Shown: piece by piece, positions 44,978 to 53,716 of the stretch | How the letters are laid out: each line of letters opens with the position of its first letter | Position numbering within the stretch: the stretch's first letter is position 1 | Origin: Sphingobium sp. CECT 9361 | GTDB taxonomy: Bacteria; Pseudomonadota; Alphaproteobacteria; Sphingomonadales; Sphingomonadaceae | Length of the DNA stretch: 64,000 nt | Direction of reading: 5' to 3' | Assembly: GCF_918741285.1 (NCBI RefSeq) | Contig: NZ_CAKKNC010000016.1 | Span: 1 to 64,000, forward strand | Made by a program: the position numbers and the translations under genes | Notes under the pieces: generated by a model | What the model was told of the DNA's origin: nothing | Seen by the model: the letters and a program-made list of their open reading frames with translations, nothing else | Databases searched by the model: none

Positions 44978-45754
44978 ATGGGAATGCGCAAACCGAAACT
45001 TGCACTGCTTCTTGCAGCAGCACTCGCCTTTACGGGCTTTAATCTGGCTCCCGCCGCAGCGTCAGCGAACGAGCCTGACATCTCTGGCGTATGGGAAATC
45101 TATCCCGATCCTTTTGCGGGACAGGAGCTTTCGTTTCTTGAGCTCCCCGTGCCGGGGAGCGGCCCGAAGCTCAAGGAGCCTTATGCGACTGAATGGAAGA
45201 AGCTGCGCGCTGAGCGAGAAGCGCTCATCAAGGCTGGCAAACCGCGGGTAGACCCCAGTACGCAATGCCTGCCAGAGGGTATGCCAGCGATAATGGGCGC
45301 GATCTTTCCGCTCGAAATTCTTCAGACGCCCGGCCGGGTTACGGTTCTCGCTGAATTCCTGACGCAGACACGGCGCATCTACCTCAACCGGCCAATGCCC
45401 CCGATCGAGGCGCTCAACCCTAATTATTACGGCTTCTCCGTCGGCAAATGGGAAGGCGATACACTAGTGGTGACCACCAAGGGTGTGCAGGAAGGCGCGC
45501 ACTTCTTCGAGATTCCCTCCAGTAGTGAAATGGTCATAACCGAGCGGATCCGGCTGACCGGACCCGATCTGCTGGAAGACGCCATCACCATCACGGATCC
45601 GCAACGGCTGCTCGAACCCTACACCTTCACCTACGGTTACAAGCGGAACCCCGATTACCAAATGGAGGAATATTTCTGCGATCGGGAAGATCCGCTGTTC
45701 AAGGTGGGCGCTGACGGCACCGTCGAGATGAAGACAGGCAACGAGATCAAGTAA
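44978..45754 (+). CDS. Conserved exported protein, unknown function
   Basis: A 258-residue secreted protein with signal peptide (ALAFTGFNLAPAAASA). It begins DISGVWEIYPDPF and contains STQCLPEGMP, then FSVGKWEGDTLVVTT, a lipocalin-like beta-rich pattern seen in exported proteins that cluster with DUF6152 genes. Two cysteines may form a disulfide. No catalytic motif is evident. It sits between DUF6152 and DUF4185 genes in one probable operon; a shared role in handling a small hydrophobic compound is only a guess. Confidence 0.65.
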   Translation: MGMRKPKLALLLAAALAFTGFNLAPAAASANEPDISGVWEIYPDPFAGQELSFLELPVPGSGPKLKEPYATEWKKLRAEREALIKAGKPRVDPSTQCLPEGMPAIMGAIFPLEILQTPGRVTVLAEFLTQTRRIYLNRPMPPIEALNPNYYGFSVGKWEGDTLVVTTKGVQEGAHFFEIPSSSEMVITERIRLTGPDLLEDAITITDPQRLLEPYTFTYGYKRNPDYQMEEYFCDREDPLFKVGADGTVEMKTGNEIK

Positions 45755-45808
45755 GCCTATTCGGGGGCTGTCGCATCACCGCGCGGCCCCCGCTCCCGGA
45801 GATTGCAG

Positions 45809-47140
45809 ATGAACCGCAGACGCGACTTCCTGCGCCAGAGCCTGGCGTTTGGCCTTACCTCGTGCGTCGCCGGAGCAGGTATACCCCCCGCTCTTGCCGC
45901 TCCGTCGAGACGCGGTTCCTCTTCAATTGGACACGTCGTGCCCGCCAAAGGCACCGTCACTCGGCTGGGCGGGCTGGGCGATGGATATAAGATGACCGTG
46001 GTGGGCGACGGTCGCCAGATCGTTGTCGTGAACGATGGCCCCGGCTGGGTGCCGCCGCCTGCGACATTCTTCAGCACGCGGTTGTGGACGGTCGATGGCC
46101 CACCGCAGAGCGCCCGGTTCGCGCAATTGGCAGGCTATCCTATCGTGGACCGAGCCGCCCATCCCGAAGGTGCGCCGCATTATTATGGCCACGGCGTGAT
46201 CGCGATTGGCCAGAACATCTATCAGGCTCTCGCCACGCTCGATCATGCCGAGGATCGCCCCCGGCGCTGGACGGGCGCAAAGCTCATTCATTCGCCGGAT
46301 GGCGGTGCGACCTGGCGCAATGGGGATGGGTCAAGCCCCGTCGTATGGGAGGATTGGAGCGCGCAGTCACGCGAGCGTTTCCCCTTCTTCAATGAACCGG
46401 ACGGTTGCTTCTCGCTGCTGGCCTTTCTTCAGCAAGGCGGCGCCAGCGGGGCTGATCGTGATGGTTATGTCTATGCTTATGGTCTGAACGGAAGTGTCGA
46501 TGGGTTGATGAATCAGCTCATGTTGTTCCGCGTCGAAAAGGATCGCTTACTTGATCGCAGAGCATATCGTTTCTTTGCAGGGCGCACGCGCGGTGGCGGA
46601 GCACAATGGTCGGCAGATATTGCCAGCCGCCAGCCGATCCACAGCTTTCCGCTTGGTTGGGTGAACAGTGCCAATCTGTTCCCAGGCGATCTGGTGGTCG
46701 AATCCTGGCTGCCGAGCGTGGTGTGGAATGCGCCGCTGGGGCTTTATATGATGACCAGCGCCGGGATCGGTTGCGCGCCGGACGGTACGGCCTTTGGTAA
46801 GCCGAGCTATCTTGGCTTGTGGGTAGCGGATCATCCCTGGGGTCCGTGGCGCCAAATCCATGAGGACAAAGCCTGGCTGCCCGATGGGGACTCTGCCGCC
46901 CGCGCCTATGCGCCGCAGATTGCGCCGGGCTGGCTGGCCCCCGATGGTCGATCCTTCTGGCTCGTCTGGGCAGATCTGGCAGGCCTGCGCGCGTTCGGGC
47001 GAGATGAAGCGCTTGTCGATGCGGAGATGAGCAAGGCGCGCGATGCCTCGGAAAAGACCGTCATCGAGGCCGAAATCCTGCGTCGTTACATGCCCGGATT
47101 CGCAATGAATGCCCAACGCATCGACCTCGTGCAGGGCTAA
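45809..47140 (+). CDS. Tat-exported DUF4185 protein
   Basis: A 443-residue protein with a twin-Arg signal (NRRRDFLRQSLAFGL) suggesting export folded. The body resembles five-bladed beta-propellers of the DUF4185/glycosyl hydrolase-like group, with repeats such as LIHSPDGGATWRNGDG, WNAPLGLYMMTSAGI and LGLWVADHPWGPWRQI. Such proteins bind or cleave glycans, but no catalytic residues are apparent. GGAG lies seven bases before the ATG at 45809, just after a G/C-rich stem (45762-45792). Confidence 0.72.
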   Translation: MNRRRDFLRQSLAFGLTSCVAGAGIPPALAAPSRRGSSSIGHVVPAKGTVTRLGGLGDGYKMTVVGDGRQIVVVNDGPGWVPPPATFFSTRLWTVDGPPQSARFAQLAGYPIVDRAAHPEGAPHYYGHGVIAIGQNIYQALATLDHAEDRPRRWTGAKLIHSPDGGATWRNGDGSSPVVWEDWSAQSRERFPFFNEPDGCFSLLAFLQQGGASGADRDGYVYAYGLNGSVDGLMNQLMLFRVEKDRLLDRRAYRFFAGRTRGGGAQWSADIASRQPIHSFPLGWVNSANLFPGDLVVESWLPSVVWNAPLGLYMMTSAGIGCAPDGTAFGKPSYLGLWVADHPWGPWRQIHEDKAWLPDGDSAARAYAPQIAPGWLAPDGRSFWLVWADLAGLRAFGRDEALVDAEMSKARDASEKTVIEAEILRRYMPGFAMNAQRIDLVQG

Positions 47141-47152
47141 ATAATCATCTTG

Positions 47153-47189
47153 TTGACTTAATTTACCTCTAAATATATGCATATGCATA
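47153..47189 (+). promoter_or_regulatory. iorAB promoter overlapped by a MarR-type palindrome
   Basis: TTGACT (47153-47158), a 17-base spacer and TATGCA (47176-47181) form a sigma70-like promoter. The -10 lies inside a perfect 14-bp palindrome TATGCATATGCATA (47176-47189). A near copy precedes the acyl-CoA ligase operon. The two MarR genes downstream of iorAB are the likely repressors. Confidence 0.65.
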
Positions 47190-47207
47190 GAACCTAGGGG
47201 AATTGAG

Positions 47208-49367
47208 ATGGCAGAACGGTCCTTCGCCAAAGAAGTTGAACATCTTCGCCTCGGCGAGGGAGAGGTGTTCAAGGGTGAAGCCATATTGGCGATCACCAAG
47301 GGCCTGTTGCAGGCCGGTGTCTCTTATGTCGGTGGCTATCAAGGCTCTCCCATCTCCCATTTGATGGACGTTCTGTCCGACGCGCAGGACATTCTGGGCG
47401 AACTGGGCGTCAACTTTCAGAGTTCAGCGAACGAGGCAACGGCGGCCGCCATGCTCTCGGCCTCGGTCATGTATCCGCTACGCGGCGCGGTGGCGTGGAA
47501 ATCCACGGTCGGCACCAATGTCGCGTCCGACGCGCTGGCCAACCTCGCCTCTGGCGGCGTAACCGGCGGCGCAATGGTCATCATCGGTGAGGATTATGGC
47601 GAAGGCTCCTCGATCATGCAGGAGCGCACGCATGCCTTCGCGATGAAGTCGCAAATGTGGCTGCTCGATCCGCGGCCCGACCACGCACAGATCGTCGACT
47701 TCATCGAGAAGGGCTTCGAGCTCTCCGAGGCATCGAATACTCCGGTGATGCTCGAAGTGCGGGTTCGCACGTGCCACATGCACGGCAGCTTCGTATGCAA
47801 GGATAATGTCCGCCCCGCCTATACGCTGGACGATGCGCTGAACACGCCACGCCGCGACCTTGGACGGATCGTCCTCCCGCCTGCGGCCTATGAGCATGAG
47901 CAGGAGAAGATTCGCCATCGCTTGCCCGCAGCCATCAATTTCATCCGCGAGAACAAGCTCAACGAATTTTTCGGTCCGGATGAGGGCAAGGTTGGCATCA
48001 TCCTGCAGGGCGGCATGTACAACAATGTCATCCGCGCCTTGCAGTATCTTGGCCTGTCGGATGCCTATGGAAACACCAAGGTTCCGCTCTATGTGCTCAA
48101 CGTCACTTATCCGCTGATCGACAGCGAGATCGAGGCGTTCTCGCGCAACAAGGATGCGGTGCTGATGGTGGAGGAGGGCCAGCCCGAATATCTGGAGCAG
48201 GCGCTCAATACCGTGTTGCGCAGGTGCAATGTTGCGGCGCGGATCCATGGCAAGGATGTCTTGCCGATGGGGGGCGACTATTCGGTCGAGGCCTTGCTGG
48301 GCGGGTTCGAGGCCTTTTTCGAGACGAATGATCCACGGGCGCTCGGCAACCGCCCTCCCCGCCCCGACGCGCGGCCTGTGTTGGCGCTGGCGCCTGTAGA
48401 GCACCTCAAATCGGTCGTTCCGGCTCGCCCGCCGGGGCTATGCACAGGCTGCCCGGAAAGGCCGATCTTCGCCGCGATGAAGATGGTGCAGGAAGAGTTG
48501 GGCGAGCATCATGTCTCCGCCGACATTGGCTGCCACCTCTTTTCTATCCTGCCACCCTTCAACCTCGGTAACACGACGATGGGCTTTGGCCTTGGCGCCG
48601 CATCGGCATCGGCGTTCAGCCGCAGCACCGGCAAGCGCTCTATCGCGGTGATGGGCGATGGCGGCTTCTGGCACAACGGCCTCACCAGCGGCATCGGCAA
48701 TGCCGTTTACAACAAACATGACGGCGTTTTCCTGATCGTCGATAATTTCTATTCCTCCGCGACAGGCGGGCAGGACATTCTCTCGTCCCGCGCACCCAAC
48801 AAGACGCGCAAGACTAACAACCCGATCGGAAAAGCCGTGCGCGGCATCGGCGCGACCTGGGTGCGCGAAGTCGACCGCACATATGATGTCGGCAAGATGA
48901 AGCGCGTGCTGACTGAAGCCCTCACCACGAAGGAAAAGGGCCCTAAGATCATCATCGCGTCATCCGAATGCATGCTTAACAAGCAGCGCAGGGTGCGACC
49001 TCTGGAGGCCAGGGCGGTCAAAAATGGCGTGCGCGTTATCAAGCAGCGTTTCGGCGTGGATGAAGATGTGTGCACGGGCGATCACGCCTGCATCCGGCTT
49101 TCCGGATGCCCGTCGCTCTCGGTGAAGCATCTCGACGATCCGTTGCGCGACGACCCGGTTGCCGCCATCGACAATAGCTGCGTGGGCTGCGGCAATTGCG
49201 GTGAAGTCTCCGAGGCGGCGGTGCTTTGCCCCTCCTTCTACCGCGCGGATATCATTCACAACCCCAGCTGGTGGGACAAGTTCAAGGCGAAAAGCGCTTT
49301 GGCCTTCATCGGCTTCCTGCAGGCGCGTCGCGACCGTCGCCGCGTAGTGCTGGAGGCAGTGGCATGA
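47208..49367 (+). CDS. iorA: Indolepyruvate:ferredoxin oxidoreductase alpha subunit
   Basis: A 719-residue thiamine-diphosphate iron-sulfur subunit that oxidatively decarboxylates arylpyruvates or similar 2-oxoacids to acyl-CoA, reducing ferredoxin. The pyrimidine-binding domain (about 15-200) begins KGEAILAITKGLLQAG and includes FQSSANEATAAAM. The TPP domain (about 405-560) has GLCTGCPERP, then GDGGFWHNGLTSGIGNAV with the metal and TPP motif. The C-terminus has a ferredoxin-like part (CVGCGNCGEVSEAAVLCP) plus a variant first cluster (CTGDHACIRLSGCP). The stop overlaps iorB by four bases. Confidence 0.92.
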   Translation: MAERSFAKEVEHLRLGEGEVFKGEAILAITKGLLQAGVSYVGGYQGSPISHLMDVLSDAQDILGELGVNFQSSANEATAAAMLSASVMYPLRGAVAWKSTVGTNVASDALANLASGGVTGGAMVIIGEDYGEGSSIMQERTHAFAMKSQMWLLDPRPDHAQIVDFIEKGFELSEASNTPVMLEVRVRTCHMHGSFVCKDNVRPAYTLDDALNTPRRDLGRIVLPPAAYEHEQEKIRHRLPAAINFIRENKLNEFFGPDEGKVGIILQGGMYNNVIRALQYLGLSDAYGNTKVPLYVLNVTYPLIDSEIEAFSRNKDAVLMVEEGQPEYLEQALNTVLRRCNVAARIHGKDVLPMGGDYSVEALLGGFEAFFETNDPRALGNRPPRPDARPVLALAPVEHLKSVVPARPPGLCTGCPERPIFAAMKMVQEELGEHHVSADIGCHLFSILPPFNLGNTTMGFGLGAASASAFSRSTGKRSIAVMGDGGFWHNGLTSGIGNAVYNKHDGVFLIVDNFYSSATGGQDILSSRAPNKTRKTNNPIGKAVRGIGATWVREVDRTYDVGKMKRVLTEALTTKEKGPKIIIASSECMLNKQRRVRPLEARAVKNGVRVIKQRFGVDEDVCTGDHACIRLSGCPSLSVKHLDDPLRDDPVAAIDNSCVGCGNCGEVSEAAVLCPSFYRADIIHNPSWWDKFKAKSALAFIGFLQARRDRRRVVLEAVA

Positions 49368-50935
49368 TACGCAATGAAACAGTGAAGCTTCCGCTTGCAC
49401 CGGGTGGTCCGGCGACCGAGCGACCGATCTCCATTGCCATCGTTGCGATGGGTGGCCAGGGCGGCGGCGTGCTAACCGGCTGGATCGTCAAGCTAGCCGA
49501 GGATGCGGGCTGGGTCGCCCAGTCAACCTCCGTGCCCGGCGTGGCGCAGCGCACCGGCGCGACCATTTACTATGTAGAAATGATGCAGGCGAGCGGCGGA
49601 CGCTCGCCGATCCTTGCGCAAATGCCGACCCCAGGCGATGTCGACGTCGTCATCGCATCGGAGTTCATCGAAGCAGGTCGTTCGATCCTGCGCGGGATCG
49701 TTACCCCGGAACGTACGACGCTCATCGCATCGAGCCACCGATCCCTCGCGATTGGCGAAAAAAGCGCACCCGGCAAGGGGATTGCGGATAGCGGTGCAGT
49801 GACTGACGCGATCGGCATCACCGCCAAGCGCAGCATCATCTTCGACATGAATGCGCTCGCAGCCAAGCATGGCAGCGTCATTTCATCCGCCATGTTCGGT
49901 GCGCTGGCTGCGGCTGAAATATTACCCTTCCCCATCGAAGCTTATCACGCGGTCATTCGCGGCGACGGCAAGGGCGTGACGGCGAGCATCGCTGTCTTTG
50001 ACGCCGCCTTCGCCCGCGCGAACAACAATGCGGAGAACGTAACGCCCCTTCCCGATCCAGTGCCAACGAAGCAGGTTCGGAGTCCCTCCGCGCCGATGCA
50101 GCCGCGGGTTGCCGCCTTGGTCGAGCGGTTGCAGGCCAGCATCCCGCTAAAGGCCCAGCCGATGGCACGCGCCGGACTCGCAAAGGTACTGGACTATCAG
50201 GATCTTGATTATGGCGTGGAATATTTGACCACGCTCGAGGCGATTCACCGGATCGACGTTGAGCTGAAGGGGGAGAGCAAGGGCTTTGCGCTCACCCTCA
50301 ATGCCGCCAAATACATCGCCAATGCAATGACTTATGATGATGTGATCCGCGTCGCTGACCTCAAGACGCGTTCAGCGCGTCGCCAGCGGATCGGCGATGA
50401 AATCGGTTTGCGGCCAGATCAGCTATTCGAGACGACCGAATATATGCATCCCCGTATGGAGGAAATGGTCGGGCTGGTTCCTGTCCGGCTCGGCGAGTGG
50501 CTCATGCGACACGAGCGCGTCTATGCTTGGCTAGATCGGCGGATCAGCAAAGGCCGCCGCGTGCGCACCTATTCGCCAGGCTGGTTCCTGATGCTCTATA
50601 CGCTTGCGGGCATGCGCCGCATGCGCCGTGCTTCGCTGCGCCACGCCACCGAGACAGCGCATCGCCATGACTGGCTAAAACTCGTCGCCGACCTGACCCC
50701 AAGCAATTATGCGCTTGGCGTAGAACTCGTGAAATGCCAGCGCCTTATCAAAGGTTATTCCGATACGCATGCGCGCGGTGTCTCGAAATTTGGCAGGGTC
50801 ACCGACGAAATCAAGTTATTGGCGCACCGCGAAGATGCGGCAGACTGGGCCCGGCGGCTACGCGAAACTGCCATTCGCGATGGCGAGGGCGGCGATCTGG
50901 AAGGCCTGATCAAGACCATCCGTTCCTTCGCATGA
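49364..50935 (+). CDS. iorB: Indolepyruvate oxidoreductase beta subunit with DUF6537 extension
   Basis: A 523-residue subunit. The N-terminal part (about 22-215) is the 2-oxoacid:ferredoxin oxidoreductase gamma-type domain (MGGQGGGVLTGW, STSVPGVAQRTGATIYY). The C-terminal 300 residues resemble the DUF6537 extension of the aerobic single-chain enzymes, which classical IorB (about 200 residues) lacks. ATG at 49364 overlaps the iorA stop. Together they should make an arylacetyl-CoA-forming enzyme adapted to oxygen-respiring cells; the physiological ferredoxin is not in the window. Confidence 0.9.
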   Translation: MIRNETVKLPLAPGGPATERPISIAIVAMGGQGGGVLTGWIVKLAEDAGWVAQSTSVPGVAQRTGATIYYVEMMQASGGRSPILAQMPTPGDVDVVIASEFIEAGRSILRGIVTPERTTLIASSHRSLAIGEKSAPGKGIADSGAVTDAIGITAKRSIIFDMNALAAKHGSVISSAMFGALAAAEILPFPIEAYHAVIRGDGKGVTASIAVFDAAFARANNNAENVTPLPDPVPTKQVRSPSAPMQPRVAALVERLQASIPLKAQPMARAGLAKVLDYQDLDYGVEYLTTLEAIHRIDVELKGESKGFALTLNAAKYIANAMTYDDVIRVADLKTRSARRQRIGDEIGLRPDQLFETTEYMHPRMEEMVGLVPVRLGEWLMRHERVYAWLDRRISKGRRVRTYSPGWFLMLYTLAGMRRMRRASLRHATETAHRHDWLKLVADLTPSNYALGVELVKCQRLIKGYSDTHARGVSKFGRVTDEIKLLAHREDAADWARRLRETAIRDGEGGDLEGLIKTIRSFA

Positions 50936-51065
50936 TTGCACTTGCCCCCTCGCCCGGCAGACCGCATTACGCGGCGAACAAGGGGTAATTGAAGCGCGGG
51001 CAGCATCCGGGCTTGGACAATGAGGATGTGATGGCGCTCATCAGGCTAACAAGGTTTTGCCGCTA

Positions 51066-51515
51066 ATGGCCGACGCTGAGCGCAATGGGCAAACGAAGGC
51101 CTGGCAGGCTATGTTGGAAGTTCATAGCGCAGTCTTCGGTCGGCTGAGCCGGGAGTTGAGTCACGAGTTTGGTATAACGCTGGCCAAATATGACGTACTC
51201 GCCCAGCTTCATCGCTTCCCCAATGGCATCAACCAGCGGGATCTTTCCCGTCAACTCAAGGTTACAGACGGCAACGTGACCGGCCTGGTGCGACGCCTGA
51301 TCGCAGATGGACTGATATGCCGCGAAGAATCAGCCAGCGATCGCAGGGCTTTTTTAGTCCAAATCACCGAAGCGGGCAGATCGCTTTATCTGGCGGCAAG
51401 GGCGCGGCATGATGAACTGCTGGCAAGCCTGCTTGGCTCCATAGCTGCTGAGCAGCTAAGCAATACGCGCATCACTCTGGAGCAGCTAGCGCGGACGTTA
51501 GACCAAAAGCATTGA
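51066..51515 (+). CDS. MarR-family repressor 1
   Basis: A 149-residue winged-helix regulator. The DNA-binding region has ITLAKYDVLAQLHRFPNG, INQRDLSRQLKVTDGNVTGLV, written here in pieces, and the wing ESASDRRAFLVQITEAG. MarR proteins of this subgroup often respond to aryl-CoA or phenolic ligands. It lies 130 bases after iorB and its stop is 11 bases before the second MarR ATG. Likely binds the palindromes at 47176 or 52045. Confidence 0.88.
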   Translation: MADAERNGQTKAWQAMLEVHSAVFGRLSRELSHEFGITLAKYDVLAQLHRFPNGINQRDLSRQLKVTDGNVTGLVRRLIADGLICREESASDRRAFLVQITEAGRSLYLAARARHDELLASLLGSIAAEQLSNTRITLEQLARTLDQKH

Positions 51516-51526
51516 AGAGAGACAGA

Positions 51527-51988
51527 ATGAACCACGCTAGTCCCCCAAGCAGCTATGCCGAGCTAGAAAGCTACCTACCCTATCTAATCAATCGGTTAGC
51601 CAGCCTTGGACAAGCGACACAAACGCGTATGCTGCAAAAAGACAGCATCAATCTTGTTACGCTCAGGGCGTTGTCGATCCTGCAGATCGAAGACGGGCTA
51701 ACGATCAACGAAGTCGCCGAACGGACCTTCACCGAACAATCCTCCACGAGCCGCGCGATCGAAGCGATGGTTTTACAAGGCCTGGTCGAACGGCGCGTCC
51801 CTGAGCAGGACCAGCGCCGCCGTGAGATTGTTTTGACCAGCAAGGGACGCAAACAACTGCACCAAATCTGGCCGGCAATGGACGGTTATTTCGAAATGCT
51901 AAGTGAGGGCACGTCTGCAGCCGAACGTGATATTTGCCGCAATGTGCTTGCCCGTATGCTCACCAACCTCAACAAATTGACCGGCTGA
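51527..51988 (+). CDS. MarR-family repressor 2
   Basis: A 153-residue MarR regulator with LVTLRALSILQIEDGLTI, NEVAERTFTEQSSTSRAIEAM (recognition helix, cited in part) and the wing RVPEQDQRRREIVLTSKGR. It is only distantly similar to the gene before it, so this is a pair of divergent paralogues rather than a recent duplication. ATG at 51527 with GAGAG upstream is preferred to a TTG at 51512. It could act alone on the divergently spaced operator before the ligase operon, 57 bases downstream of its stop, or jointly with its neighbour. Confidence 0.88.
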   Translation: MNHASPPSSYAELESYLPYLINRLASLGQATQTRMLQKDSINLVTLRALSILQIEDGLTINEVAERTFTEQSSTSRAIEAMVLQGLVERRVPEQDQRRREIVLTSKGRKQLHQIWPAMDGYFEMLSEGTSAAERDICRNVLARMLTNLNKLTG

Positions 51989-52044
51989 AGCTTCCTGTCG
52001 TTACCGACGCAGATGGCTTGACAGCATTTAGTTTAGCTATAAAC

Positions 52045-52060
52045 ATATGCTGATGCATAT
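52045..52060 (+). promoter_or_regulatory. MarR-type palindrome before the ligase operon
   Basis: ATATGCTGATGCATAT shares 13 of 16 bases with the element at 47175-47190 and is nearly palindromic itself. It lies 48 bases before the ligase ATG. A TTGACA at 52018-52023 could be the -35 of the controlled promoter; the -10 is uncertain. Confidence 0.6.
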
Positions 52061-52108
52061 CTTTCAACAGGCCGCACTGTGGCGGACTAACGGGGCCGGC
52101 ATCAATTC

Positions 52109-53716
52109 ATGAGCGACCTGTCAATCTTTGCACGCTTTCGTGCGACTGCCGCCCGCTGGCCAGACAAGCCCTTTCTCGACATTCTGTCTGAAACTGCCGA
52201 TATCTACGGCATCGCGGCAGGTGAAATCAGCTATGCGGAGATGCTGGCGCGTGTAGTTAAGCGTAGCGATGCCCTAGCGGCGGCTGGCTATGGCGAGGGT
52301 ACACGCGTCGGAGTGCTGCTGCACAATCGGCCCGAATTTCTGGAGATTTTTCTTGCAGCAAACCGGCTCGGCGCGTCGATCGTGCCGATCAACCCGGACC
52401 TGCGGCGTAGCGAACTGGAATATCTGATCGCGCATTCTGAGATGGCAGCGGCGTTCGTTTTGCCAGATCGTCTGGCGGAGATGTCCGAGGCTGCATTGAC
52501 CGCCGGGAGCGCCATGCTGCCGGTCACCCCTAACCAGCCAACACCGCCCCTGCCTACGTCCGTACCACCTGCTGCGACAGATGATGCCAACCGGGAAGCG
52601 GCTCTGCTCTACACATCGGGCACGACGGGCAGCCCCAAGGGCTGTGTGCTGACGAACGAATATTTCCTGCATTCAGGCGACTGGTATCGCGATGTAGGCG
52701 GGCTGATCGTTCTGCGCGAGGGCGAGGAACGCATGCTGACGCCGCTGCCATTGTTCCACATGAACGCTCTCGCCGTATCCGTCATGGCGATGATGACGCA
52801 GGGCGGATGCCTTATCCTACTTGATCGCTTTCACCCTTCGACATGGTGGGATTCCGTGCGGCGTAGCAAGGCGACATGTCTGCACTATCTGGGTGTGATG
52901 CCCGCGATGCTGATGAAGGCGCCGGAGAGTGCGCAGGATCGCGACCATGCCGTGCGCTTTGGTTTCGGTGCGGGCGTCTCCAGCGAGCTTCATGGGCCTT
53001 TCGAAGAGCGCTTCGGCTTCCCGCTGATCGAGGCTTGGGCCATGACGGAAACCGGCAGCGGGGGCGTTATCTGCGCCTCCCACGAGCCGCGCAAGGTGGG
53101 CACCCATTGCTTTGGGCGAGCGACCGACGAAATCGAGATCCGGATCATCAACGATGCGGGCGACGATGCACAGGATGGCCAGCCCGGCGAGTTGCTGGTG
53201 CGGCGCGCGGGAGATAATCCGCGCTACGGCTTCTTCCGCGAATATCTCAAAAACTCAGAAGCGACGCAGGAGGCCTGGGAGGGCGGCTGGTTCCACACCG
53301 GGGATATAGTCGCGCGTGATAGCGATGGCGACTTGCGCTTTGTCGATCGCAAAAAGAATGTGATCCGCCGCTCGGGCGAGAATATCTCGGCCGTAGAGGT
53401 GGAGACGATCCTCGCAAAGCACCCGGCTATCCGCCAGGTCGCCGTGGCCGCAACGCCCGACGCAGTGCGCGGCGATGAAGTGGTGGCGTTGGTCGTGACC
53501 AGCGATGCGGATGACGAGACTGCGGCAGATATTGCGCGCTGGGCGCTGGACGAGATGGCCTATTATAAGGTGCCGGGCTGGATCGGCTTCGTCACCGAAC
53601 TGCCGCGCACGCCCACGGAGAAGATCCTGCGCGCGGCATTGAAGGATCTTGTGACAGACCAGATGGCCGCAGGGGCGCTGCATGACACGCGCGCCTTCAA
53701 GAAACGGAGCAAATGA
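52109..53716 (+). CDS. AMP-binding acyl/aryl-CoA ligase
   Basis: A 535-residue class I adenylate-forming enzyme that should activate a carboxylic acid to its CoA thioester. ATP-binding core motifs are LLYTSGTTGSPKGC (about 166-180), WAMTETGSGG (A5) and GWFHTGDIVARD (A7). The adenylation Lys is in PTEKILRAAL near the C-terminus, with the hinge DRKKNVIRRSGENIS. First gene of a four-gene operon with 4-bp overlaps, under a MarR-type operator. The acid specificity is not evident; crotonobetaine/carnitine-CoA ligase-like sequence features (FFREYLKNSEAT) are visible. Confidence 0.9.
   Translation: MSDLSIFARFRATAARWPDKPFLDILSETADIYGIAAGEISYAEMLARVVKRSDALAAAGYGEGTRVGVLLHNRPEFLEIFLAANRLGASIVPINPDLRRSELEYLIAHSEMAAAFVLPDRLAEMSEAALTAGSAMLPVTPNQPTPPLPTSVPPAATDDANREAALLYTSGTTGSPKGCVLTNEYFLHSGDWYRDVGGLIVLREGEERMLTPLPLFHMNALAVSVMAMMTQGGCLILLDRFHPSTWWDSVRRSKATCLHYLGVMPAMLMKAPESAQDRDHAVRFGFGAGVSSELHGPFEERFGFPLIEAWAMTETGSGGVICASHEPRKVGTHCFGRATDEIEIRIINDAGDDAQDGQPGELLVRRAGDNPRYGFFREYLKNSEATQEAWEGGWFHTGDIVARDSDGDLRFVDRKKNVIRRSGENISAVEVETILAKHPAIRQVAVAATPDAVRGDEVVALVVTSDADDETAADIARWALDEMAYYKVPGWIGFVTELPRTPTEKILRAALKDLVTDQMAAGALHDTRAFKKRSK

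Noticed and set aside
51066..51988. Recent tandem duplication of the two MarR genes
   Set aside because: The proteins differ across most of their length, so they are old paralogues or unrelated acquisitions.
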